A stretch of 64,000 nt of DNA from Neospora caninum Liverpool (GCF_000208865.1 NC_018396.1:4520514-4584513); one strand, 5' to 3'; shown: positions 35,901-47,031, numbered from the stretch's first letter. The notes: a model not told the origin generated them from the sequence alone. Numbers and translations: made by a program.

Positions 35901-38900
35901 ACCGGTTTCAGGCAAGCAATCAACCGATGGGTATTCGAAAAAGGCAAGGGCGCCAGGACAACTGCCCCTGTCTGCAGTTCAGGCTGCCGTTGAGCTACTC
36001 GTACCGTAACCATGTCGGACGTGCAGAAGACGGGCAAGTACGCCTCGATTAACATGCAAAAGGAATCAAAACCACAGTACACACCATATCATTGACCGGG
36101 TTAAACAGCATTGAATAAATGTATTGTCACCACCGTGTACGCTGTCAAGCGTCTCATCAAATTAAGAAGTTCAAGTGCAACTGCCTTGCGACGATACATA
36201 TGTTCACACGATAAATACACAGCAGTCCTGCAGAGAAGTGTGTATACGCGTTGCCTTGCAGGAACCGATGTATACTCGATCGCAGAGTTTATATCTTTAT
36301 TTTCTCGTGGTGAGCAGAGCGAAGCTCTTCAGAAGGGGACAGGGACGTCACTGGAGAAACAACAAACATGCCCTGAGCCGTAGAACCGGCGGACACATAC
36401 CAGAAAAGACTCCGCAAGATGAGGAGTAAATGCTGCCGGCCATCCGAATAGCACGCGTTCGTGCTGTCGCATCGCAGTAGCTCATGCTTTGCATTGTCGC
36501 AGCCTCCAATGAACTACGGCTACCAGCGGAGGTATCGACAGCGCGAAGACGATCCTCCAACTGCTGCTCATAGAGCCCTTGTTGGAACCGCTCCCCGACT
36601 GGAATTTCGAGGATCGCTTCTAATGCCATCAAGAGTTCTGGAGAGGCAGAAAACACACATGAAAGAGGAAAGCTGCAAATCACCTCCTTTCCCGGAAAGG
36701 TTGTATGGGCCCGAATCGAGGTCGGAACATACAAAACTGCACACCCAGTGGCTGACACGTGACGAGTTCCACGGCACCGCCATCAGTTATACCCCTTCGT
36801 GCGTTTTCTCTGCCACAGAAACTTTGACTAACAAAGGAGACAGTGGTGATGATGAGAAGCAGATGAGATTATAAAGCATGCCCTCAACGAGTGGAAAGGC
36901 GGCACATTTCTCAAGCCTGCTTCAGGGACGAGATATTGATGCCATTATTGTAGAAGACTGTCTTGAAACATCTGTCTGGGTCGTGAGTGTTTGCAGTCAT
37001 TCACAAGGGCACGTGTCTGCAGATGTGCTACTCCGATGGTGTACAGGGCTTTGTAGCGACGCAACATGAGCAAAGGGAGTTTCTCTATCACAGCAACAGC
37101 ATCCATGGGTATGCCTTTCGTCGATCTGACCTGCATAAGCGTCGATGAACAGCTTGTGTAAGGTCGCTCTGTCGTCTTGCTTAAGCACGCTAGGCATGGC
37201 GTGGTAGGCGGTGATTCCAAGAGCATCCACGCACCTAGAGGCGCGCATCATTATCGCAGTCGGAGAGTCTCCAAGACACCCTTCCAGTGCAATACAGACT
37301 GCAAGGCGTTCTGCTTCTCCCCTGTTGAAGTGCTCCGACTCCACCAGGTCCTTCGCTGGTCTCGCGAGGTTGGCACTTTCCAAAACTACTGCACGGAGAG
37401 GAATAAAGCGCCTCGTGCTTAGGACTTAGTTAGCCATGCATGTCTTTACTCTCTACCAGGCAAGGCAAGGGGTTTGTTATAATAACTGCCATGTCACTAG
37501 CTATTTTAAAAGCCACGCTTCACATAACTATGAAACTTCTGATGTATTCGTGGAAACAGGCACACGAAAGAAACTGTCAGTGTAGCGAAGGCATGGTACT
37601 GAGCTGCCATCTACACACCTAGCCCCTCAGACACTTGACGGTCGGTCCACATGTGCCAGTAAGGAAAAAGTCGCACCGCCTCTCAAGGTTGTGCAAAGGC
37701 CGGATTCGAGAAAAGAGCTGATGGCTTGGCGATCAACACGAAATGAGGCTGTAGTGCACCCTGGAACCGCGACGTACACAAGCAAAGAATCACTCGACTA
37801 GGAGGTCGCACGTGCACTGCATAGAGACTTGTGGAGTGTCTAATTCTGTTTTTAGGTGTTCAGATCGGAGTAGATTGTCCGCTTGCACACCACTTTCAGA
37901 TTTGGTTTCGGCTACCTTACCTTCGGCACTCCGAAGTGCAAGGATGTACTTTGAATGCCCAAGGAACCGGCTCCACAAGTAATGTGAAAACTCCTGCCAG
38001 TCTGATTTGTACTCAAGGAATGCAGCGGTTATCATTTGTGTTATATCCATGTCGTCTTCTGGTACTACAGCTTCCTCGACAACTCGAGTTTCTAGATTCG
38101 CGTGCGAACCTAGAGCACCAGACGCGTCGAGGGCGGCAGCCGTTTTGTAACCATACTGCATATAGCCGGTGTCTGCGGAGATACACGCAGACCGGATGAG
38201 GACATACACAGAGGTTGGATTGCACGACGTGGCACGCTGAAATTGTGATTGATGAGAATATTCATACCTTGTCCACTGCGGTGTCTGGGATTTGCCGGTA
38301 TGTGTGGCTACGTTACGCTACCTAGGATGATGAATATGACTCCAGTTATGAGATACAGACAACCAAGTTCTTTATGATGGCTGTACACCACCACCACCCC
38401 ACTGGACTGCTTAACACAGCTAAAAGTGCTGGATTCCCCCCTACTACATTAAGGCTATTCCACATCAGTTCTATGGAAATGGGGACTTGTATCCAGGAGT
38501 GCTCCTAGGTGATGGAGGCGAAAGTGATGGTTTCTCGGCCAGTGTCATCCTTCCCGTACCTATGCGGTCAGAAACAAGCCACTGTGGAGTTGGCTTCTGT
38601 GTTGTGCCTGCCACGTTCGCCAAAGAAAGTACGGCCTTTCGGGAGAGCAGGGACTGTCCGGGGCCCCCTGCAATGAGGTCAGCAATGCCGTCGTCCCCTC
38701 GGTGACCCCCTGTGCTGTCTGGTCTTCGGTAACAGGCTGAAATGCGTACCATCAAACAAAACACGCGTGCGTTTCCTGAATAGAACCTTCCGCCCCTGCA
38801 GACCTTTCGGCAACGATGCTTCCCTGTGAGTGGTTAGCAGCAGTTCACACGGCTGCGACTTCGGCGGGCTGTGGCATTAAATTGTGGTTTTGTTACCATT

Positions 38901-39799
38901 GAATACGCGACATGCCTGATCCTGTTTTTTCGTACACTACGAAACCAACCAAAAGCACTCCCGTGGCCAACGAGGTTCCGCATTCTCTTTGCATATATAA
39001 TGCCACTCCCAATTTGAGGGTATTTCTGTGCCGCAGGCCTTTCACACGTCTGTCAGCTTTCCAGTATAAACGCGTTTCAGCATAGATTGTTGTGTGCCAG
39101 GTTTAGCAACGGCATCCTCAGACTTACAGGTGACTGCCCACTCCACGCCGGCAGCGGATACCTCTGGTGGCTCATGCTGTTCCGTGGCCAAACGTCTTGC
39201 TTCGAGTTCAGTTTCCTGCTGAACGCCGTGATCGAAGTTCGCCTCTTCACGCTTCGGCCAGCTCCGAAAAAGCACAGGCCAAAGGTTAGAAATAGCGTGG
39301 CGAATGAGGGCAGAGACTGAAAACGACATTACAACCAGACACGCGGAGCCACAGTTGCTGAAGAGCATGATGCTGAGTTAGACAGCCGCCATTTCAGTTC
39401 GCAATAGTCGACGTCATTTCCACATGGATGTTGCTTTTATTCCGGGTCCCTGGTACAGTTGAAAATACTTCTGCACGGACACCTGTCATATCGGCAGAAG
39501 GAAGAAACCGTTTTAATCAGGACAGGAAGAAGCTCTTCCGGGATCTCATTCACAATATGGTAACCATCAGCTGACGGTAGAGTGAAATTACTGTTCTTGC
39601 CGAGCGCCACTGACTGACTTCGATCAGAGGCTTCGACAGATTCGTCGTGAGCATTTCTGAAACTCTCAGATTCATGGCCTGCGTCTGGTAGCATGTGGTC
39701 GGTAAGTGTGTCTGCAGTCGCATCTTGGACGTGGATAGCGGCCACGGTGCAGAGTACTTGCACAAAGAAAACGGACTTGCTCTTTCGATGAAATACCAT
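26966..39799 (-). CDS. Large secreted protein of unknown function, about 21 exons, all introns phase 1
   Basis: Exons (minus): 39799-39457, 39316-39128, 38172-37921, 37388-37131, 36637-36401, 35830-35708, 35426-34962, 34393-34232, 34063-33803, 33521-33363, 32979-32698, 32536-32402, 32360-31923, 31601-31290, 30967-30914, 30427-30149, 29837-29652, 29141-29025, 28442-28176, 28003-27911, 27438-26966. They join to 1,694 codons plus TAA. Each intron interrupts a codon after base 1, so all internal exons are multiples of three. The start MVFHRKSKSVFFVQVLCTVA looks like a signal peptide, and a first-exon segment holds CRYDRCPCRSIFN. The rest is mostly helical and charged, without a transmembrane run or known domain. 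A RRLAT motif near residue 155 resembles the TEXEL export signal. An alternative start is an ATG at 39368. The weakest exons are 30967-30914 and 28003-27911; an extra exon near 31.1-31.25 kb is possible. It may be a secreted or dense-granule-type protein; the function is unknown. Confidence 0.6.
28790..28860. repeat. 31-bp tandem repeat, about 2.3 copies
   Basis: The unit begins GCGAAGCGAAGGAAGCAATA and ends TTGCCCCAGT. Copies are 28790-28820 and 28821-28851, followed by nine bases of a third. It lies in an intron of the large phase-1 gene. The copies look identical, so the duplication is young. Confidence 0.9.
38325..38485. repeat. Dispersed repeat, copy 2 (intronic)
   Basis: Contains CCAGTTATGAGATACAGA, AAGTTCTTTATGATGGCTG, ACTGGACTGCTTAACACAGC and AAGGCTATTCCACATCAG. 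Near-matches occur in the same order at about 1475-1572 and 63889-63970. It lies in the intron between 38172 and 39128. Confidence 0.75.
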
Positions 39800-39834
39800 C
39801 CTGAAGACGATCAATAAAGATGTTGAGATGCGCG

Positions 39835-40459
39835 TTAACAAGCGAAATCTACTGCGCGGCTGCCACTACTTTGTTCGAAAGCAGTGCTGATTCTGTGGGA
39901 GTTCGTCTGGAAGGGTTTGGTAGCTGCGCTCTTCAAGCTCAAACGTTTCACGTGTGGGAACATGGAGAATATCCCCCAACTGATTTTTCCGCTAGCAACC
40001 TTCTCGAACCATTTGAAGAGCCCTAAGCAGTCCACTACAGTGATCGTGGCACTTGCATCATCGCCGTCCGGGACGAGGTCTTCCGGATCTGCGGCAGCGA
40101 ACGAAGAACCGTCGGTTAATCGCGACAAGTTCACACACATCAAAGGAGAGTCTGTGACTCGAGTCAGCCAGCGTTCCTACAAGCGGCCAAAAGTGCGCCA
40201 GCATCCGGAGCGTGAAATCCGGGGTGAATGGACTGCTGGCCGCCAAAGCGGGTAATCAGACCGGTAACCTCGGAGGTCTCTTTCGTGCCTGTCTCGGGCA
40301 TGCACGGTGCTGCTCACACAGGCGGGTCTTAGCTAGCCAGCCACAGACATCTGGCCTTGCCTCTAAGGTATTTTGAAGCGCGATCTCTCTATACAATTTG
40401 GTAGATGGCGCGATGACGCCAGTACCTTCCAAGAAATTCAAAAGAGAACTAACTGGCAT
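39835..40459 (-). CDS. Possible two-exon small protein, or further exons of the neighbouring gene
   Basis: An ATG at 40459 opens a 47-codon exon (to 40318) containing LLNFLEGTGVIAPSTKLYRE. A GTGAGC donor follows. A GCCGCAG acceptor then starts a second exon, 40088-39835, containing LVPDGDDASATITVVDC and ending in TAA. The join is phase 1 and gives 131 residues with no signal peptide. The stop lies only 36 bases before the proposed start of the large secreted gene on the same strand, which is very close for this genome. The two exons may instead be 5' exons or a non-coding leader of that gene. I do not recognise the product. Confidence 0.3.
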
Positions 40460-42337
40460 TTTTCCCCAAGCAGACGCGCCTCCGAATAATGAGTCTGCCT
40501 GTCTCCAACCCGAGTGTTTTTAGGCCGCAGACAGCTGAGATCAAGTTTCGCCTGCCGCGAAGCGCGGGATCCAGAACTTGTTCACAGTGATCCTTTATCT
40601 CACACGCAACGCTTGACTGTGCTACCTGACGTGGAGCCCCCTGATGGGCGGCTGTGGCTTATATAGCGCCCGACGGTGCCATGCTTGCAGTGTACAGTTG
40701 TCTCGACAAAACGATGCGAATACGCTCTCCGTTGGCAAGATCTTTTTTGGGTCCTGATTGATCAGCAGGAAACAGGCCTGCTACACGAAGCCAACACGCA
40801 CTCTTCACCCAACAATGCGTATGTGCACCATTTGAGGGTATAACTTTCTCTCGAGAACTCGCCCAGTATTCGGCTACCGCAGCCGATTCTGCGGTTGGAA
40901 ACCGCGTCCCCCCTAAACGCAAGTCATCTGCCCGCGCACTCTCACATTACTGTGCAGTTGCACGCGACCTCGAGGATCCTTTGATTAAAACTCAGCCCAT
41001 GTATACTGCAGTAGGTCTTCCATTCATTCAGCCGATTAAGGGAATTAATCACGTCAGATGTTGTGAGGGCGATTACCACGTGTTGCTCTTCATCGCACTT
41101 ATACCCAGCCAAGAAACTAATGGAACCTAGAGAAGCTGTGTTATTCGTAACCTCTAGCATTCAATTAGTGGTTACATATGGCTCAAACGATTCTCCTAAA
41201 GAGCAAGCCACCTGTTTCCTAACACGCCACTATATCATACTCCCATGCTGGGCAACTCGCACGGCGATCCGCGGCACACACGGATGATCGGGCTGTTGAG
41301 GGGCCAGCTGATTCGATGTATTGAACGTGTGAAAGTTGAGTTCTCAAGAGCATCGAGGGGTTGTCTACCTCTCCTCCATTTCTCGCACGCGCATCTGTGG
41401 TCGAGGTTTGCCCTGGCGGGAGGCAGACTGTGGCAGCATGTTGATGTCTAGACGACCGCAGCATCGAGGCATGAGCGTGTCCACGATAATCGGGCTCAGC
41501 GTTTCTCAAACAATTGGCATAAACCCCTGTCGAAATTCGAAAAAACAATGGTTAGCCGCATGAATAGCGAAGGTCTATTCTAAGAAGCATGCAGTGTTTA
41601 CATAGCACGAAATCTATCCTCGGCGAGCACCTACAGCCCTACTCTGGCCGTCGCTGAAACTGGCCATCCCTCTCTACAACGAGATACCGTCACTACGAAC
41701 AGCAGCGCTCCCGTCACGACACAGAGGAAACCTGCTTCAATTCAGCGCGTCATAGTAACCCTACTACGACCATCTGGCCAAAGAAAAACAACTCAGTCTC
41801 CATCAAGCACTCTCGTCCGGTACAGAAAACCTCTCGTGGTAGCAGACTCACAAGACAGTCACCATTAAGGCGTCTAACAGGATGTGGAGTCAGCAGAAAG
41901 CGGCAAAAGATGTAATAATCCGTGTCTTGGTTCGCCTCTTCTTGAGTGGAATTATTCGTGTCGTGGCTTATTCGAGGATCCTCGTGTCACATTTAGCAAA
42001 TCAGAGAGAAGGGTGGTTGACAAATGAAGAAATAACACGATCTTTTCAACAAAAGGTATGTACAGCCCGGACAGTGAAAACGGTCTCGCAAGTGTCACAG
42101 CCAGTTCTGGCAGCGCCCCGATTTTTGCACTGCAGGCTTGCCGGGATGCGGCTGACCTTGCTCACGCATGTCGCATCACAGTCGCTGCAAGGGCCGTCGT
42201 CCGTTTCTGAGTGCCAGCACTGGGTAGGTCTCCGTTGCGAAGAAAAATATTTGCATTCATGCAACATTCACCGGTCTTAATTAGTCCAGGCATCTGTGGA
42301 CCAGGTAGTGGTATAACAATTTCACTGTTCTGAGAGA
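40460..42337. other. 5' flank of SRS gene 1; part of the tandem duplication
   Basis: No coding exon is supported. From about 40853 the sequence is a diverged copy of 43972-45462 (shared CTCTCGAGAACTCGCCCAG, CCGCGGCACACAC). The promoter of SRS gene 1 should lie in the last several hundred bases. Confidence 0.5.
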
Positions 42338-43900
42338 ATGGCAAGGATGGCTGCCTATCTGGGCAGGTGGGGCCTTGTAGCCCTGCTCGCAACTTCCAGT
42401 GCAATCCTCCATGCCTCAGCTGACAAAGCTGAGGGAAGCGAGAGTTCTACTCCTATCACGTGTGACAACGGACAAAAAAGCGGCACAGCAGGACCGGGAA
42501 GCCCTCTCTATTTCAAGTGTGGCACTGGCATGACCTTGAAACCGACAGAAGTAGGAAAAGTTTGCGAGCAGGCGGCATGCACCTCCGAAGTACCGCTGAC
42601 TAACCTCCTCCCGGGAGCACATTTGGCAGATCCATCTAAAAAGACACTCGACCGTGAGCAAGAACAACAACAGAAAGATGTCTACGTGCTTACGGTCCCG
42701 AATGCTCCGCAATCAAAACAAACAGTTTATTACAAGTGTGAGGGAACAAGCGCTGCAGGCGTTCAGCCGCCGCCGACCAGCCTACAGGCACGCGACAAAA
42801 AAGAGTGCAAAATTACTGTAACTGTCGAGGCTGCTCCGAAAGTCTCAACTACGGCTCCCCAAGCTACCTCAGACGCCACCATCTCCACAACCACAACGGA
42901 GGCTCCCGTAGCATCATCAGGCATGGGCGCGCCGAATTACATGGCGGTGACTGCGATATTCGGTGCTGTGGCTGCTCACGACCTTCTCTTGTAGTAACCA
43001 GATACAGAGGAAAAGCTTTTATCCCGAATTCAAAAACGGGCCATTACTGCAAGGCTTACGAAGGGCCTAAGTGAGTCCCTTGTTTGGAACAACACTTCTG
43101 TACGCAAGACGATATCCATTCCTGCGGTCGTCTGCGAAGCTCGGGCTCTATAATGAGGAGGGTTGCTTGTGCTCTGCAGAGTCCACGACACCGAAGCAAG
43201 TTGATTACTGCCCGTCAGATGGCAGAACTGCCACTATCAGGCCAAATTAATCGGCGTGCGCCGATAGTCAGCATCTCACCGCGATAGTCAACGACTAGTC
43301 ATGTTTGCACACCATTGCGAGGTTCGGATGCTTTCCTATTACGGTTCAACACGTTCCGTTTGAGCAGCCCCGTATGCAGAATTGTATATCACGGCAATTT
43401 GTGCTGAATGTGTGAGAAAAATTTCTGTATCGAACACGAGAACGTTTTCCCAGACATGGAGAACAGCGCTGCGCAGAGTGTTTGTGCTCTGCAGTGCACC
43501 CCACTGTGTTACCGGACAGACGGATAGCGCACCGTGGAATCCCCACTGGCTTGTCTTCGACAGTCAGCTAGAAGAGTAGAGAAATAACATATCCTCCCAA
43601 CGCGTTAGCCAGCGCAACCACACTGATCGTCCGACTCGCAGGCGAAGCGAAGGGGAGGAGAGCTGGGCACGCCACTGACTCGCAGCTACGGCATTCCACT
43701 GAGATGAACTCGCTGAATGGATATCAAGGCCACGCTTCGTCTTCCAGCGTACCCACTTTAGTAACAGCCTACATAATTTGTGCCCCAAAGAGTTCCCTAT
43801 TTTGTTTCTCTGATCCCGATTTCACTTCCATGTTGGCGATGAGGGCAACACAAGAACGGAACGAGAATGCAAGAGACGCACCTGCGAGGCGTCAAGCCAC
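40853..43900 (+). repeat. Tandem duplication, unit 1 (about 3.1 kb)
   Basis: The unit carries SRS gene 1 and matches unit 2 along the 5' flank, gene and 3' flank at a constant offset of about 3.12 kb. Anchors: the CTCTCGAGAACTCGCCCAG block at 40853 and 43972; the SRS starts at 42338 and 45463; and GGATGCTTTC followed by TTTGAGCAGCCCC near 43326 and 46437. Confidence 0.75.
42338..42994 (+). CDS. SRS (SAG1-related) surface antigen, single domain, GPI-anchored
   Basis: Single exon, 218 residues, starting at an ATG at 42338. Residues 1-29 are a signal peptide (hydrophobic core LVALLATSSAILHASA). One SRS domain follows, with six cysteines at 42, 61, 76, 81, 134 and 157. The motifs ITCDNGQKSG and LYFKCG mark its first half, and YYKCEG and KKECKITVTV its second. 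A Thr/Ser-rich stalk (about 165-195) leads to a hydrophobic C-terminus that fits replacement by GPI. SRS proteins coat the parasite plasma membrane and mediate host-cell attachment and interaction with host immunity. At one domain it is smaller than the two-domain SAG1 type. Its paralogue lies 3.1 kb downstream. Compared with that gene, one cysteine has moved from the second to the first half of the domain. Confidence 0.85.
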   Translation: MARMAAYLGRWGLVALLATSSAILHASADKAEGSESSTPITCDNGQKSGTAGPGSPLYFKCGTGMTLKPTEVGKVCEQAACTSEVPLTNLLPGAHLADPSKKTLDREQEQQQKDVYVLTVPNAPQSKQTVYYKCEGTSAAGVQPPPTSLQARDKKECKITVTVEAAPKVSTTAPQATSDATISTTTTEAPVASSGMGAPNYMAVTAIFGAVAAHDLLL

Positions 43901-45462
43901 CACGGATCATTTTAAGACGTGAGACTCGGCAGCAGATATGCACTTCCAGCATGGACTGGAGGTGTGGCTGTCCTCTCGAGAACTCGCCCAGTACTCTTCT
44001 ATCGCCACCACAGTTTTGCAAAGTGGTTGCTGCCCTAATGCAGGTCCGTTTCCCCACACTCAGTGACCGTACCACGACTTCACTCCAGCTGGAGGCTCCT
44101 TAGAAGATACCCTCCTTACTACTGTAGCAGGTCCTTCATGTATTGGGCCGATGCAGGATATCTTCACGTACCGTGTTGTGGGGGGGATTGCCACCTGTTC
44201 TGTTCCATCATAGCTCTAGCAAGGCCATGAGCGGATGCATGCTAGAGAAGCTCGTGCGATTCTGAAACTATATGGGTTATATTTATATGTGGCCGCAAGG
44301 AATTCGCTCACAATCGGTGTCACCTTTCCCAACATATCATCATCTTGAACCGTCGATGTTCGGCGGCCTGCCCTCAAGGTGTTCCGCGGCACACACGAAG
44401 GATCGACTGTTGAGTGGTCAGATGATTCGATTTATTAGGCTGTGAGCGCTGAGTTCAAACTACGAGCATCAAAAACGGTTGTGTAGAGCAGCTGGCGGTC
44501 TGGGCGTCTGTCACATCGGCAGTTCCAGTGTGGCCACGATACCCACATGTTTTCGAACAACATTTACGGATACAGCCAATCACAGCTTCCCCGGGCATGA
44601 ATGCCCTCGTGACCCACGCTTGAAGCACTGGGCACCTTATTCGGAGAAGATTTATGTCCAAATTCGAGTAAACATGCTATCCGTATGACAACCGAAAGGA
44701 GCTCCTGGAGAAACGCCCAAAAGTTTACGTAAGAAGAAATTGATCCTCTCCGAGCACCTACAACACCTACCCCCAGTCTCTTGCACAGATCATGTCGTCC
44801 ACCTTCCTTACGCGCAGGTACCGTGACTACAAATAGGGAGATTTCCTTCAATTCAGCGCAAAAATATAACGCCAATGCGATCAACTTGCCTCCTAAACGA
44901 CAACCCACACTCACACACTCACACACACGCTCACCTAAGAGAGGAGACTTCCCGTGGTAGTAGAATAAAAAAACTATTATACGGTAAACATCTCAGCTTC
45001 TGGAGTGATCAGTGAGTTGCGAGACAATGAGAGACGGGTCGTGTCTATCTGGTGACCAGTCCTCAAAAAAGTGGAGCCCCCCGATGCCGTGGCGACTTCG
45101 AGAATGCCCATCCCATCCACGAGTATCCTACGCAGATAGTGTTCTAGAAAAAGGATACTAGTACAAGAAATTGGCAACAGGAAACCCGGTTCAGTTTGGA
45201 GTTTTTAAAAATAGCCCAGCACATCCTTTTTCTGGTAACGGGTTCTGGCAGCTCACCGACTTTTCGATAGCGGGCGGGCTTGGCTCCAGTGCGGCTTGGA
45301 CTCGCGTTCACAGTGCTACGCCGAGTCGCCCCAAGCGCCGTCGTCTGTTCCTGAGTGCAGATCCTCGAGCATATCTCTGCAGCGCTCTCTAATCTGATGT
45401 ACTGCAGATGTTTTTTACTATAGTAATCTGTCCATTTCAGTTATTCTGACAGAACAGGAAGG
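42995..45462. other. Spacer between the two SRS genes
   Basis: This holds the 3' flank of SRS gene 1 up to about 43.9 kb and then the 5' flank of SRS gene 2. Both parts have counterparts in the other duplication unit. Open frames are short and not conserved between units, which argues against another gene. Confidence 0.5.
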
Positions 45463-46900
45463 ATGGCGGTCGCTCTGCGCAGATGGAGCCTTGCAGCCTT
45501 AATCGCAACTGCCGCTGCGATGGCAGTTCTCCATGCCGCAGCATCCCTAGCTGAGGGAAGTGAGAGTACTCTAATCACGTGTGACAACGGACAAAAAAAC
45601 GGCTCAGCAGGACCTGAGAATCCTCTCTATTTCAAGTGTGGCGAGAGCATGACCTTGAATCCGACATCAACTACCCAGGTGTACCTTGATGCGAAATGCA
45701 CAGACCAAGCAGAGCTAAATACTGTCGTCCCCGGAGCCACATTGAACGGCCCAAGTCAACGCCCCGCCGGTCTACAAGGCACGAATGACGTCTACACGCT
45801 TACGATAAATACTGCTCCGGAAGCAACCAAAACACTTTGTTACAAATGCGAGGGAAAAAGCACTCCAGTCGTCCAGCACCGGAGCGAAGACTTGACGCAA
45901 AGCAACAAAAAAGAGTGCAAAATTGTGATCACGGTCGCGGCTGCTCCGACAGTCTCGACTACGGCTCCTCATGCCACATCAGACACCGACATCTCCACAT
46001 CCACAACGGAGGCTCCTGTAGCATCATCAGGCACGGTCATTTCCAATCCCACGACAGTAACTGCGGTGTTTGCCACTGCGTTAGCTCATGGCCTTTTCTT
46101 GCAGTGACCCAGCAACACGGGGAGAGTGTTCAAGCTGAACTTCAAAACTGGGAACTTTTCCAGGCGATACGGATCACCGAAGATATCGCGTGGGTTGCAG
46201 TGAGGTGGTTGCGTCCACGGGGTAGTTCATTCTTCGGCCTTCTGCGTAGGCTGGATTCTCACCCCGAGAATCACCTGTGGGACTCCGACACCAGGACACT
46301 GAATCAAGTTTGGGACTGTCTAGTAGATGGCCGAATTGCCTCTAGCAGGCAAGAGTCAACTGGCTCTGCCCACCCTAGTCGGCACTTCGATGCGGTGGTA
46401 GCCGATTAGTCATAGTTCTTCGCCGTCGCGAGACTGGGATGCTTTCTTCTTACGCTTTAACCCGTTTGGCTTGAGCAGCCCCTTGTGCACAGATGGCTAA
46501 CGTGGTACTCCAGGCCAGCACATGTGAATTGCCCCGCAATTACATTTGATTCTTTGACTGGAGGGACGGAAGGCGACACGACGAATCTGCACTGCCTTGT
46601 CTTCGCTTGGTTCTGCGCGCTTCTGAGTCTCGGAGAATCCACAAGGGAAGAACAGAAACCGGTCCGCTCAACACCTTAGCTCGCGCAACGACACTGCTCG
46701 CTGTAGTAGTTTGCAAAGCGAAGAGGAGAGCAGGGCGAGCCCCAGACTTCCACCGGCAGAGCTTTACCAGCGATGAGGCTGATGTGCTGCTCGGATTGTC
46801 GACAAGCGGTTCGTCGCCCAGAGCGTCGACATAACAGCACTTCACGCACAAGGCATGTCACAGTTTTTCCTGCATATTGTTACCTTGTAGCATTTTCATT
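43972..46900 (+). repeat. Tandem duplication, unit 2
   Basis: This is the counterpart of 40853-43900, carrying SRS gene 2. Its end near 46.9 kb (TATTTAAGACGTG) matches the sequence just before unit 2 (ATTTTAAGACGTG at about 43910). The junction between units therefore recurs, and a third unit may once have followed. Confidence 0.65.
45463..46107 (+). CDS. SRS (SAG1-related) surface antigen, paralogue of the gene at 42338
   Basis: Single exon, 214 residues, ATG at 45463. The signal peptide covers about residues 1-30 (AALIATAAAMAVLHAAASLA). One SRS domain has cysteines at 40, 59, 79, 126, 129 and 152. A Thr/Ser stalk (STTAPHATSDTDISTSTT) and a hydrophobic GPI-signal tail ending AHGLFLQ follow. 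Sequence and layout are clearly homologous to the upstream copy (shared EGSES, ITCDNGQK, LYFKCG, MTLNPT/MTLKPT, KKECKI, TTEAPVASSG). It acts at the parasite surface. Differences concentrate in the middle of the domain, as expected for surface antigens under diversifying pressure, which is inference. Confidence 0.85.
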   Translation: MAVALRRWSLAALIATAAAMAVLHAAASLAEGSESTLITCDNGQKNGSAGPENPLYFKCGESMTLNPTSTTQVYLDAKCTDQAELNTVVPGATLNGPSQRPAGLQGTNDVYTLTINTAPEATKTLCYKCEGKSTPVVQHRSEDLTQSNKKECKIVITVAAAPTVSTTAPHATSDTDISTSTTEAPVASSGTVISNPTTVTAVFATALAHGLFLQ

Positions 46901-47031
46901 GCGGCGTTCGCTATTTAAGACGTGCTGCGATACAACTCGGCGGTTCCATACCGTGGAAAACGATAACTGTGAGAGTGAACAGCAAATCGCGTCTTTTTTA
47001 ATTCCGCGCCTGAACAACCCCCCGAACCCTT
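46108..47031. other. 3' flanks of SRS gene 2 and of the AAA ATPase gene
   Basis: The first 800 bases are the duplicated 3' flank of SRS gene 2. The remainder should be the 3' UTR of the convergent AAA ATPase gene. No gene is supported. Confidence 0.5.
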
